A stretch of 64,000 bases of DNA, taken from an uncultured Bacteroidota bacterium. GTDB lineage: Bacteria > Bacteroidota > Bacteroidia > Chitinophagales > Saprospiraceae. The position numbers were made by a program, and so were the translations under genes. The notes beneath the pieces are model-generated. The model did no database searches. It was not told the origin of the DNA and was given only the letters and a program-made list of their open reading frames with translations. The stretch lies in the NCBI GenBank assembly GCA_937872515.1, contig CALMSX010000092.1:1-64000 (forward strand), in the 5' to 3' direction. Below, piece after piece: positions 27,101 through 35,900 of the stretch (its first letter is position 1; each line of letters starts with the position of its first letter).

Positions 27101-29927
27101 CTGTGAATCAGCTGTACCCTTGCATTGCGGGATAGCATCCAAGGTTTATGCCACCCATTCTAGAATCAGTCCGGCAACCCCATGTGTGGATGAAATGTCG
27201 TCCAATTGGTTGCGCCTGGAAGGAGATGGTCAATGGTGGACAGCCATCATCGACAGTGGTAGCATCAGCGGCCACCTCTATTTGTATCAGGGAAATTGTG
27301 GTAATCTTTTCTGTCTCGATACCCTAAGGATTAGCGGACAAAGCAGCCAGCCTTCGTTTTTAGCCGCTGTTGGCTTAAGCTATTATGTGCAGTACATTGC
27401 TGATGATGCGGGTCAAGCCGGAAAAATCAACTGGGCATGCAGGCCTTACTATGACAATAATAGTTGCGATTTGACTGTACCCATCAGCTGTGGTGATACC
27501 TTGATGGGCAATACCTGGTTGGCACCTATAGAAACCGAAAACGGCTGCAATGCCGATGGTCCTGCCTTGTACTATTCCTTTACCGGCAATGGTCAGTATT
27601 ATCGCTTGCATTTGCTGGAAGGCGTTGCCAATTTTAACCTCATCGAAAAAGACTGTCAAACCGGCAGGTGTTTGCTTAGCCAAAAGTTGGGAAGTGGACG
27701 CAATTCCATTTTGATTGCCAGTAAAATGGATCAGGAATACCATTTGCGCATCAGTGCACCAGATTCGGTGCTCTTTAGGTTTGTCCTGGAATGTTTTGAC
27801 CCCAATACCAATCAAAGTTGTTTTGATGCTGCCCCCGGAGAATGTACCAGTCAATACCGGTGTGACCTTCAAAGTCCGGTTGGCTTTCAGCTTGGTCATC
27901 CATGTATAGGCTTACCGCGCATGCAGCACTGGTATTACCTTGAATCTGGAAACCAGGCCCTGGTAGAATTGATACCGGATGCAGCCTCGGATTCTTTTTC
28001 TATTTTATTGATCAGGGGCAATTGTAGCGAATACGAGTGCATTGCCCAATACAGTTCCAATGATCCTAAAATCATCTTTCATTTAGAAGATAGTTACGAA
28101 TATTATATAAGTATATACGGAAATATATTTTCAGAAAACATAGCTTCGTTCAGTCTCCAGTGTGGTGATGCAGCGGTCAATGACACATGTGGCTCCGCCA
28201 TTGAATTGAATTGTCCTCAGACGGTCAATGTACCGCTTTACCTGGCAACCAAAGATGATAATCCGGTTTGCCACCAGGGAGAAAGCCCATCACTTTGGTA
28301 CAAGGTGGAAGGTTCCGGACAGGGCTTAAATTTGCAACTTACAGGTGCCTCACCCCACTTTGAGGGTCAAATGGTGATTTACAGTGGCCCTTCTTGTTCG
28401 GCATTAAATTGTATTTACACCACTACCATCAAAGCCGGAGAAAACAGAGAACACCGCTGGCTGGCAGCTGCCGGACAATCGTATTGGATAGGTTTTTATT
28501 CCAATGATGCGTACAATGCGGGTTGGCTGGACATGGAGCTGAGCTGTTTTGATCAGGCTGCCAACGATACCTGTGTTGGGGCCCTGCCACTGGTAGATGG
28601 CAATTTTGAGCTCAAACCTTATTCTATGACTTCCGATACGGTAAGCGGTTGTGGCGTCATTGCCCCTTTGGGTGAGTGGTATACCTGGGCGGGTGATGGC
28701 AAGAGTATATCCATTACCAATAATGCAGCTAATGACTTGAAACTGGCCTTGTTTTCCGGTAGCTGTGGTGCCCTGTCTTGCCTGGGTAAAATCGATTTGC
28801 CTGTGGGTGAGCAGTGGGATGTTTTGACCCAGCCTGGAAGAGAATATTTTGTATTGATTCAAAGCACCGCGGGCTTGCAAACTACCGGGGAAAAGTTTAA
28901 TGCCAGGTTTTATACCCCGATACCCAATGACAATTGTCCCGGAGCCTTACCATTTAATTGTGGTCAGCTCATAGCAGTGCGCAACAACAATTTTACGGAA
29001 GATTTTGAATTGTATCCGAGCTGCGATACCCTCTATCCCGATAAGTTATGGTATACCTTTACGGGAGATGGAAGCATCCGTACATTAAAATACATTGTGC
29101 CCGATGTGGATGGCTCCGTGGTATTTGCCGAGGACTGCAGCAACGGCTGTTTTTACAGCAGTGAATTTTATGCCAGCCTGGCTACCGAGTTTTCTTTCAG
29201 CAGTGTACCTGATAAAAAATACCTCATCGGCATAGGCACAAAATCGCAGCCCAACAACAAAAGGATAAGGGTACAAATGGATTGTGTAGATGGGTATCAC
29301 CATGTGGCAAAGGAAAGTGCACTGCCCTTGATTTGTGGCAAATATGAGCTGGATTACAGCCAGGCCAAAATCAATTTATTGAATACTTGCAGCAGTAACA
29401 ATCTTTTTGTTCAACTGTACTACAGTTTTACAGGAGATGGCAGCGATCTGGTTTTGGTTGGAAGCCCCAATCCGGGTGCCTTTTTTAAAGTAGTAAACGA
29501 GGATTGTATATCTGTTCATGACTTTGCATTTGGTGGTAAAATTTTTAAAACCGAAGTGGGCAAACCATATTATTTTTTAATCAGTTATTTCCCCGGCATC
29601 CAGCAACTCCAGCAGGAGTTTAGCATTGAATATAAGTGCGACGTGGCTACGGAAGATTTGCCATTGGCCCAACAATTTGTCAGTTACCCCAATCCATCCA
29701 ATGGATCAAGTTCATTTTACTGGCAGGGCAATGACGTAGAGACGGGAGCAGAACTGTGTTTGATAGATGTTGCAGGAAGGGTTGTGAGGTGCGAAAATAC
29801 AACTTCCTTAAGAAAGGGGTTGATATGGAAGATACCTGCTGAGCAAAAATTGATACCAGGTGTTTATCATGCCAGATTGAGAACAGAGAAGGCAGTAATG
29901 AGTACAACGATTCTGGTGGTAGAATAA
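24198..29927 (+). CDS. Giant secreted repeat protein (PPC-like units) with T9SS type A sorting domain
   Basis: The 1909-residue protein starts with a signal peptide (residues 1-20, ending VLAAQ). It consists almost wholly of about fifteen units of roughly 120 residues. Each opens with a pattern like N-D-x-C-x-x-A-x-x-L-x-C-G (for example NDTCGSAIELNCP, PGLDCGTAIDLICGDTL, NNSCDLTVPISCGDTL), continues with a W/Y-Y-x-x-x-G-x-G stretch, and ends with a strand such as YYLVLRS followed by a Cys. This resembles bacterial pre-peptidase C-terminal beta-sandwich repeats with a conserved disulfide. The last ~85 residues are a type A sorting domain (SYPNPSNGSS ... GVYHARL). No enzymatic domain is visible, so it is probably a surface adhesin or scaffold. 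Confidence 0.86.
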   Translation: MRRYFAIWVLLFIGQVLAAQNDPLNLNCETNIAITSSQITNGKFLQGDSYGLSCLNESVRGVWFSVNGDGKYYNLVLGSGTGQLQYQFFSGDCALLQCLGQGNGYVPLLNDSTYYLLIYEHTQTVIEDTFTFYFEETFVPDYDNCDTAPGLNCGESLTLNFDLLSQSSIEQKKMGWFQAMANDKIATLQTTSWTGEDWTLSVHTLPCISAPIYVAEETPLRWISAGASPTLFSVFDSIGLVDSVQFNLSCTDIDPGQSCDEPVSLICADVIADTLWHDAIADFKHLEVVYQWYLIQGDSSQHEIEVTQTGDQALSVELYYSSIDPLGGCADSVLESNTLQLPGQKWRVSLPCLPGYRYYLVLSGTDSTAYQLVHNCDSIQLSGLNCFTANTVVCGDSLDGGHNIPGLPLGEAGWSVGGGNWYKWDSLAALPNWIVTDTFQNLSFGIYAGGCDSLALVYSYNASKEEGSEIQIVGQDSIDYYLVLRSADDSQDTVTLIHGCGQTPCQMATTVSCGDTLTLLSDNNMRLDLSSDIIAQPYRQWINFEGTGNLLTWNKVVQGMITVYTGSCANLTVVPLIINNQSDKQKLQTQMGEDYYILWESSETDTLPIDLIFECEKTDSTDTCAQALLAECGIHEYIFTNEGAMPEDTSSFCGPVFDSKWLRIKGSGQLITLWGSAMTLYQGSCDSLLCLGSVDHSARFLALQDTIYNIAIATDGTDTTVINLECTPPASNSGCESATLLQCDSSYTATFKASLPPTWQSESGVLWYKLAGDGNLWKITTTADNASHWSVSLAENCEDTASPVAWVSVADTARTIQLYTQAGIEYILKIESDSLYDGSFGVDCTPLVPGLDCGTAIDLICGDTLDYASGQRLSFGDLSQSAWYKVTTQNSGLSLSMLGDTSALRDIWLKGSNCDDLSEVLGLHPLSDDLSFYADSIENLYLVLGLPEGVLDTTSLLLHCETPEVAHTCESAVPLHCGIASKVYATHSRISPATPCVDEMSSNWLRLEGDGQWWTAIIDSGSISGHLYLYQGNCGNLFCLDTLRISGQSSQPSFLAAVGLSYYVQYIADDAGQAGKINWACRPYYDNNSCDLTVPISCGDTLMGNTWLAPIETENGCNADGPALYYSFTGNGQYYRLHLLEGVANFNLIEKDCQTGRCLLSQKLGSGRNSILIASKMDQEYHLRISAPDSVLFRFVLECFDPNTNQSCFDAAPGECTSQYRCDLQSPVGFQLGHPCIGLPRMQHWYYLESGNQALVELIPDAASDSFSILLIRGNCSEYECIAQYSSNDPKIIFHLEDSYEYYISIYGNIFSENIASFSLQCGDAAVNDTCGSAIELNCPQTVNVPLYLATKDDNPVCHQGESPSLWYKVEGSGQGLNLQLTGASPHFEGQMVIYSGPSCSALNCIYTTTIKAGENREHRWLAAAGQSYWIGFYSNDAYNAGWLDMELSCFDQAANDTCVGALPLVDGNFELKPYSMTSDTVSGCGVIAPLGEWYTWAGDGKSISITNNAANDLKLALFSGSCGALSCLGKIDLPVGEQWDVLTQPGREYFVLIQSTAGLQTTGEKFNARFYTPIPNDNCPGALPFNCGQLIAVRNNNFTEDFELYPSCDTLYPDKLWYTFTGDGSIRTLKYIVPDVDGSVVFAEDCSNGCFYSSEFYASLATEFSFSSVPDKKYLIGIGTKSQPNNKRIRVQMDCVDGYHHVAKESALPLICGKYELDYSQAKINLLNTCSSNNLFVQLYYSFTGDGSDLVLVGSPNPGAFFKVVNEDCISVHDFAFGGKIFKTEVGKPYYFLISYFPGIQQLQQEFSIEYKCDVATEDLPLAQQFVSYPNPSNGSSSFYWQGNDVETGAELCLIDVAGRVVRCENTTSLRKGLIWKIPAEQKLIPGVYHARLRTEKAVMSTTILVVE
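24265..29645 (+). repeat. About fifteen tandem ~120-codon units
   Basis: The protein-level repeats start at the CETN, CDTA, CDEP, CFTA, CQMA, CAQA, CESA, CGTA, CESA, CDLT, CFDA, CGSA, CVGA, CPGA and KESA positions. Most have a second Cys seven to eight residues later. The units are well diverged, so the array is old rather than a recent expansion. Confidence 0.7.
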
Positions 29928-29937
29928 ACGCAGGAAG

Positions 29938-30264
29938 ATGAAAGAAACCCATTATTTTGATTTGGTGTACGATGTTACCCGACTGATACCAAAGGGCAGG
30001 GTAACTACTTATGGAGCCATTGCAGATTATCTGGCCCTGGGCTCGGCGCGCATGGTAGGGTGGGCATTGAATCATTTGCCCAAAAATAACGATGTGCCTG
30101 CCCATAGGGTTATCAATCGCAAGGGAGAGTTGAGTGGAAAGTTGCAGTTTCCATCACCAACCACCATGGAAGAAAGACTGGTAGCCGAAGGCATCGAGGT
30201 CAGGGATGACAAGGTGGTACATTTTGATCGGGTATTCTGGCACCCCAAAGAAATAGAAGCTTAA
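29938..30264 (+). CDS. Alkyltransferase-like protein (MGMT family, active Cys replaced)
   Basis: The 108-residue protein is the DNA-binding domain of O6-alkylguanine-DNA alkyltransferase. The helix-turn-helix (VTTYGAIADYLALGSARMVGWAL) and the arginine finger (SARMVG) are present. The active-site motif reads PAHRV instead of PCHRV, so the alkyl-accepting Cys is Ala. Such alkyltransferase-like proteins bind O6-alkylguanine and hand it to nucleotide excision repair instead of removing the alkyl group. It is 10 bases after the repeat protein gene and 11 bases before tsaE. Confidence 0.92.
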   Translation: MKETHYFDLVYDVTRLIPKGRVTTYGAIADYLALGSARMVGWALNHLPKNNDVPAHRVINRKGELSGKLQFPSPTTMEERLVAEGIEVRDDKVVHFDRVFWHPKEIEA

Positions 30265-30275
30265 ATGTATAGGCC

Positions 30276-30698
30276 GTGAAAGAAGAAATTATTTATGGAC
30301 TTGATGAAATAGAAGGCCTGGCCCAAAAAGCAATCGAGTATATTATTAAATACAAACTGGCCCTCTTTTTAGGTGAGGTGGGTTCCGGCAAAACAACCCT
30401 CATTCGTCATATTTGTGGGATCATGGGTGTGCAGGATGAAGTATCGAGTCCCACTTTTTCCTTGGTCAATGAATACATGTCGAGTAGGGGCGTGGTTTAC
30501 CACATGGACCTTTATCGCTTAAATACAGAACGCGAAGCTTTTGAAGCCGGTGTCATGGAATACATAGATTCTGGTGAAATCTGCCTGATTGAATGGCCTG
30601 AGCTAATAGCCTCATGGTTGTCGGCCTATCCAAGTGTGGTTTTTTCACTGAGCCATGAAGAAAACAAAAGAAAAATTGAAATAACAACCAACTATTGA
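30276..30698 (+). CDS. tsaE: tRNA threonylcarbamoyladenosine biosynthesis ATPase
   Basis: TsaE (YjeE) is the ATPase that recycles the TsaBD complex during t6A formation in tRNAs reading ANN codons. The 140-residue protein has the Walker A GEVGSGKTTLIRHI, the conserved SPTFSLVNEY and HMDLYRL, and the IEWPE near the end. The start is GTG at 30276. It overlaps the convergent lspA gene by seven bases. Confidence 0.95.
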   Translation: MKEEIIYGLDEIEGLAQKAIEYIIKYKLALFLGEVGSGKTTLIRHICGIMGVQDEVSSPTFSLVNEYMSSRGVVYHMDLYRLNTEREAFEAGVMEYIDSGEICLIEWPELIASWLSAYPSVVFSLSHEENKRKIEITTNY

Positions 30699-31369
30699 TC
30701 CTGGCCTGTTGGGTCAACGGCAGCTTCCTCTGGTTTTGCGGGACTTGTTTTTTTACTATCGGATGTAAAAAAGCTTCGGTTGAAAAGAATGATAGAAGCC
30801 ACACCCGTAGTGATGGCACTGTCTGCTACATTAAAAACAGGTCTGAAAAATTCAAATCTTTCACCCCCCCAGATGGGCAACCAGGATGGAAGAATGGTGT
30901 CGACCATAGGGAAATAGAGCATGTCTACCACCTTGCCCTGGAGGAGGGGAGCGTAGCCTGTGCCAAAGGGTACAAATTGAGCCAGGCCGCCATGGTAGTG
31001 CGATTCAGAAAAAATCATACCGTAAAAAATGCAGTCGATGATGTTGCCGATGGCACCGGCTACAATGAGGCTGAAACTAAAGAGCAGCGATTTTTTCTCA
31101 TTGGCTTTTAAGAGGCTAAAAAGGATATAGCCCAAAAATCCGGCCATGATGATGCGAAATATGCTGAGCACATATTTACCATTGACGCCACCGTAACTAA
31201 GGCCAAAGGCCATGCCTTCATTTTCTACAAACTGGATTTTAGCCCATGACAGACCCAAAATGTCGAATCCGGTTCCGTATTCCAATTGCGTTTTGATCCA
31301 GATTTTGGACCATTGATCGATGATCAGCAAAAGAATGATGGTAGTAAAGATGATGGCTTTTTTGCTCAA
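30692..31369 (-). CDS. lspA: Prolipoprotein signal peptidase (signal peptidase II)
   Basis: LspA cleaves the signal peptide of lipidated prolipoproteins in the inner membrane. The 225-residue protein has four membrane helices. Both catalytic Asp motifs are present: GNIIDCI and FNVADS; the family FVENEGMAFGL loop is intact. A charged C-terminal tail (about 25 residues, Lys/Pro/Glu-rich) is longer than in E. coli LspA, as usual in Bacteroidota. It starts with TTG at 31369, 22 bases after a perfect -7 element. Confidence 0.95.
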   Translation of the reverse strand: MSKKAIIFTTIILLLIIDQWSKIWIKTQLEYGTGFDILGLSWAKIQFVENEGMAFGLSYGGVNGKYVLSIFRIIMAGFLGYILFSLLKANEKKSLLFSFSLIVAGAIGNIIDCIFYGMIFSESHYHGGLAQFVPFGTGYAPLLQGKVVDMLYFPMVDTILPSWLPIWGGERFEFFRPVFNVADSAITTGVASIILFNRSFFTSDSKKTSPAKPEEAAVDPTGQDQ

Positions 31370-31391
31370 GGCTGCTTTTTATGGTAAGATG

Positions 31392-31399
31392 CAAAAATA
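31392..31399 (-). promoter_or_regulatory. Putative -7 element of lspA
   Basis: On the minus strand, TATTTTTG matches TAnnTTTG. The TTG start of lspA at 31369 is 22 bases downstream, which supports the TTG start. Confidence 0.5.
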
Positions 31400-31476
31400 G
31401 GAAAATATGTTGGAAAGTGGGATAGTTAATTTGAGAAGTTAAATTATTGTTAATCAATAAAGTGGATGGATGAAAT

Positions 31477-31490
31477 GTGACCGGCGTCAC
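31477..31490 (+). promoter_or_regulatory. Putative second Crp/Fnr operator
   Basis: GTGAC-N4-GTCAC is a perfect 5-4-5 inverted repeat with the same half-site as the one at 23330. Its centre lies 29.5 bases upstream of the -7 element at 31513-31520, practically the same spacing as at the DUF2892 promoter (30.5). Confidence 0.6.
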
Positions 31491-31512
31491 CCTTTTTGGC
31501 AGCGAGAAGGGC

Positions 31513-31520
31513 TAACTTTG
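31513..31520 (+). promoter_or_regulatory. Putative -7 element for the 31.6-32.5 kb gene pair
   Basis: TAACTTTG matches TAnnTTTG exactly. It is followed by an ATG at 31526 that would be at or before the transcript start, and by ATG 31595 about 75 bases downstream. No -33 element is seen; the Crp/Fnr-type repeat replaces it. Confidence 0.55.
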
Positions 31521-31594
31521 AAAGTATGTCAGGAAGGACAGTTGCCTACACGGTTCTTTTTATTTTTCATCTTCAGTTTTATCCTTTCCGGGAA

Positions 31595-31897
31595 ATGCTG
31601 AAGATGCCTGTCCTTTTTTTGCATTATAGCGACTATAACTCCCGCACCACCTCGTTTGATGTCTTTCTCAGCCATCATTATACCCATGAAGCAGATAATG
31701 ATCAGGACCAGGACAAAGACCAACAGTTGCCATTTAAAAATACAGATAATTTTCAGGTAGGCTGGACGGCATTGATACCTATGGGCTTTGAGTGTGTTTC
31801 CAACAAGATCATGCTTATGAACAAAGCCGAATTTCTAAATATAAGATTGAGGGGGCCCATGGATTTTGTTTGTCAATTTTTCCACCCTCCGGATTGA
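31595..31897 (+). CDS. Small hypothetical protein with HY ... LPFK motif
   Basis: The 100-residue product contains FLHYSDYN, then FDVFLSHHYTHEA, a very acidic D/Q-rich stretch, and QLPFK. I recall an unnamed Bacteroidota family with this order of motifs, but no function. The frame is open from ATG 31526, which would add 23 residues, but that ATG lies at the predicted transcript start, so I choose ATG 31595. It is 55 bases upstream of the DUF2231-like gene and probably shares its Crp/Fnr-controlled promoter. Confidence 0.6.
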   Translation: MLKMPVLFLHYSDYNSRTTSFDVFLSHHYTHEADNDQDQDKDQQLPFKNTDNFQVGWTALIPMGFECVSNKIMLMNKAEFLNIRLRGPMDFVCQFFHPPD

Positions 31898-31952
31898 ATC
31901 AGGTTGCTATTCCAATTTATCTGATTAAATTATTCAATTAAAAATATACATT

Positions 31953-32450
31953 ATGAACGGAGCACATTGGCATATGGTGTTGAATCATTTGCCCATCATC
32001 ATACCCATCGCCGCATTGGTGATATTATTGATTTCATATACAGTAGACAAGCCTGATTTTGTGAGGGCTGCCTACCTGCTTTTTGTACTGGGGGCCCTTG
32101 CCACGCTTCCGGCCTTTTTGACCGGAGAAGGGGCTGAAGAAGTAGTTGAGGGCCTGGCAGGTATTGACGAAAACTACATCAAAGCCCATGAAGAAGCAGC
32201 CGAAGTATTTGCCTTTGGCAACTATGCTTTGGGATTCCTGGCCTTAACAGCTTTGTTTTTGGGATACTGGAAAAAACAACTGTCAGTGTATCCCAAAATA
32301 GTGATAACCTTATTTGCCTTTATGGTTTTGTTTTTGGGCAAACAGGCAGGCACTACAGGAGGAGAAATTCGCCATACTGAAATCAGAAGTGGTGTTTCAC
32401 CAGCTGCGGGCAGTGGGGTAGAAACACAGGAAGATGGGGATGACGATTAA
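31953..32450 (+). CDS. DUF2231-like membrane protein
   Basis: The 165-residue protein has about four hydrophobic helices. The first starts HWHMVLNHLPIIIPIAALVI, with histidines that could bind haem or metal (inference). A conserved acidic loop EEVVEGLAG ... YIKAHEEAAE follows, and the tail is acidic. It resembles the DUF2231 group of small inner-membrane proteins. It is the second gene behind the putative Crp/Fnr operator at 31477, and a strong terminator follows at 32494. Confidence 0.75.
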   Translation: MNGAHWHMVLNHLPIIIPIAALVILLISYTVDKPDFVRAAYLLFVLGALATLPAFLTGEGAEEVVEGLAGIDENYIKAHEEAAEVFAFGNYALGFLALTALFLGYWKKQLSVYPKIVITLFAFMVLFLGKQAGTTGGEIRHTEIRSGVSPAAGSGVETQEDGDDD

Positions 32451-32493
32451 AATTAGATAATACGCCTCATAAATTTTTGCTTTTAGTTTACAT

Positions 32494-32533
32494 CAACCAA
32501 TCGATTTTTGTGAATTCGGTTGGTTGTTTTTTT
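32494..32533 (+). terminator. Rho-independent terminator
   Basis: An 11-pair stem (CAACCAATCGA with TCGGTTGGTTG, one G-U pair) is followed directly by seven T residues, 43 bases after the stop of the DUF2231-like gene. Confidence 0.8.
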
Positions 32534-32958
32534 AACATCTGCCAGAGAATTTCAGTAATAATATGGGTGGCATTTTGGATAAAAAGGTGTATTGTTTATT
32601 AATAATCCCAATACTGAATATAAAATTGCTAATGAATAGAATCTACAGGTTATTTTTCCTGATGAATACATAACCGGAAAATTTCTATAGCTATAGTTGG
32701 ATTTTTAAGGTATAATAAGCGATTTTATTTGATAAGCTAAATTGTATTTGGTTGACTTGATAAGTTTTGATTATATCGCGATAACTATAAATAGCAATTT
32801 ATATTATGAAATACTTGCATTGTCTAATTAATTGTTTTAATTTTGATGATTATGTAAAATTTTATAAACCCTATTGCCATGGAAATACCACCCTTTTTAC
32901 TATCCTAGTAGCACCTGATCTATTTTTAAATAATTATTAATTATTAAAATATTTAGCA
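32534..32958. other. AT-rich spacer before the beta-helix protein gene
   Basis: No ORF, RNA gene or repeat could be supported in this 425-base stretch. A near-consensus -7 element (TATTTTTA) occurs a few tens of bases before the ATG at 32959, so the promoter of the next gene probably lies at its end. Confidence 0.4.
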
Positions 32959-35900
32959 ATGAAATCAAAATTAAATTCTGTTTTAATCAAGGGGGGGGTA
33001 AATTATTTGTTAAAAAATTAATTTGCCTTCTTTTTATAACTACTATTTCATTAGGATGCTTAAAGGCGCAATTCAATTCTTATTGTGGTGCTGGATATCT
33101 GGCTGCTGATAATTTTTTCACCTATAGCCCTGAAGGGCAAGAAGGCATCCAATTTCAATATTTCAAACGCGGAAAAATGTTGTCCAATATTTGTGGTGAT
33201 GATTTTGGATATGATGTAGTAATAAGTCTGTATAACAAATTTGAATCGCCTATGAATTGCAATTATTCAATTACTATCAGGGCATTTTCTCTTGTTCCCA
33301 ACATAATCGAAAATAGTGGGTTGCAAAACTTCACGGTTGTACCAGTTACCAATGGTGTAGTAGATTATACTTTTGATTTTTCCGGGACAATTTTAACTGG
33401 AGAAACCAAGTGTGGGATTATTAAGTGCTCTTTTCCCAATAACAATTATACTGCCAATGTGTGGGCATTAAACAACCATCAATTCGCAGTAACGAATAAT
33501 TCCACAAACATAACGAACAATTCAGGTGTAAATTCGGGCATGTTTGGCGGGGCAATCAGGTTTGTCCATCATTTTGATCCTGTAATTTCATCTGACATAA
33601 CATTTGATTATCTAGACAGACATTTTTTTCATAAGGATTTAACTATAAATGAGAATGAGGATATGCATGGATACACTGGAAGTACTCCTTTTTTAGATCC
33701 ATTGAATGTATATTTTTCAAATGAAGCAGGAATAAAAATACAAACGGGTAATTTGCTCGATATATATAATATGGTCGCAGAAGCTTGTGATGTATGGGAA
33801 GGCATTGAAGTTGAATCTGGGGCAACATTGAATGCTGAATTGTTGTCATTGAGTGATGCCAACATTGGCATAAAGCTGTTAGATGAAGCCGAGGGTTCCC
33901 TCAGATCTAGTATTCTTAAAGACAATTATACAGGATTGATGATAGAAGATTATGCAGTATTGGCGGATTTTAACGATATTGAATTTTCTGATTCGGAAAT
34001 TGGTGTGTATCTCAATCATGCTCATGATGTACGATTAATATCTGCAATACCCGAGGAAAGAACCGTATTTAAAAGATGTAACAAGGGAGTTTTTGCTTGG
34101 TTTTCAGAAGATATTGAAGTAATGGGTAATAAATTTGAATCTATGGGAAGTGGAAGTATAAATGATTTTACAATGGGAGGAGTTGTGTCGGTAAGATCGA
34201 ATCTTCTCATATCTGGCAATGATTTTTCTGTTTCTGGGATTGGTGTATCATCGTACAATGATCAATTATATGATGCTGCCAGGAATAATTTTAGTGATAA
34301 TGGATTGGGTATAAGGATTGAAAACAACAGGAATGAAATGTTTATCTCTGAAAACACCATAACGGGAGAAAAAGGCATTTATAACAGAATGGGAAGGCAA
34401 CCTAATTTTCGGGATAATCATATCAATAATTTTGACCGTGGTTCTGGGTTTTCCTATGGAATTTCTTCCAATTTCACGAATTCACCTTTGTTGAGTTTGA
34501 ATTATGTGTATTCATCCAATTCTCAGGGAGGTGCCATATTTAATAAGTGTAATGCTGGGTATGTATATAATGAAAATTATTTTTCATTATTATCCCAATC
34601 AGAAAGGCAATCTTGCATAGAGCTTAACGGAGGAATGGGTAATCAGGTGTACAATAATCATTTTGATGCGACCACTCCTTCTCCCTTTACGGAGGCATTT
34701 GGTTTAAGAGCTTCTGCCGGCGGTGTGGGTTCTGTATTTTGCAACGATTTCTTTCAGATTGAAGAAGCCATTGTGGCTGAACACGGCCAGACCGACGTAG
34801 AGCTTAAAACCAATAATCTTTACGATACTAGAGTGGGCATTAAAATAGATAAAAGTGTATTGGGCATCCAGACCCACCATGGCAATTTATTTGCAGGGCC
34901 GTTTGGAGATGTGGCATTGTTGGGAGTAGATTTGAATCAGGAACAAGTTGATAATAGTAAATTTATTGTTAACGGTAATGTAAATTCAGCCCATGTGCCT
35001 CCTGTAAATCAAGTGTCACCTTTAGGATTGGTAAATTTAAATTCAAATGGTACAGCACCTGTTTGTACAGATATTACCTACACTATTTCACCAAGAGACA
35101 GGCTATTGGCATTATGCGATTATATAAACTCCATTAGAAACAACAACACTTTGGATCCAATCAGGAAAAAGAATTTGCTAGCCTTTTATTTTAGATTGCT
35201 GGCAAAGTATTTTCCTGAGGTAAACAAGCCGTATTGTATTAATCAATTTATTGCTGCATATACCAATAGCAATATTGAGAGAATGAATACAGTGGAAGCT
35301 AAAATTGACCAGTTGTTAGCCCCACAGGAAGTAATCCCAATTCTTAGAGACAACCACAAACTTGCCCTAACTGCTTATTTGGATGCTATAGAAAGCAACA
35401 GTAATGTGGCTACTATGAGAAACATATATTACACAGCCGCCAATGCACTTCAAGGATCTTTTGTTGATCGTACGAACATAGAAAACCAGTTGATTCTGGA
35501 TATAATGTCTGAAATAAATGCTTTTATACCACAAGACAACTACGAAGAGGCATGGCTAACTGTACAATTATCCTTTGTAAAATTATTTAGTGAGCTGAAG
35601 TTGGATATCTCTGAAATGGCTGCATTGCAGGAAGTGGCTGCTTTGTGCCCAACAGACTACGGTGATGTGGTATATGGAGCCAGGGCTTTGCTTTCTGACT
35701 TAGATAACACAAGGTATGAATTAGCAGAATGTATGCCGGATGCACCACGAAAGGCAAAAGTTGTGGTAAAAAATGAAAGATCTGTATTTATTATGCCAAA
35801 CCCTGCTACATCTATGATTGAGCTGAATATAGCAAATGACCAGGCACAGTATTCTATAGAAGATATTGCCGGCAAAATAATTGTAGTAAATACATCCTAC

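Noticed and set aside
27375..27899. Long minus-strand ORF within the repeat protein gene
   Set aside because: The plus-strand repeats and signal/sorting domains are clear; the antisense frame has no family likeness and is a codon-bias shadow.
30864..30870. C7 run in lspA as a phase-variation tract
   Set aside because: It encodes the conserved WGGE segment in the correct frame; the gene is intact and essential-type, so switching is unlikely.
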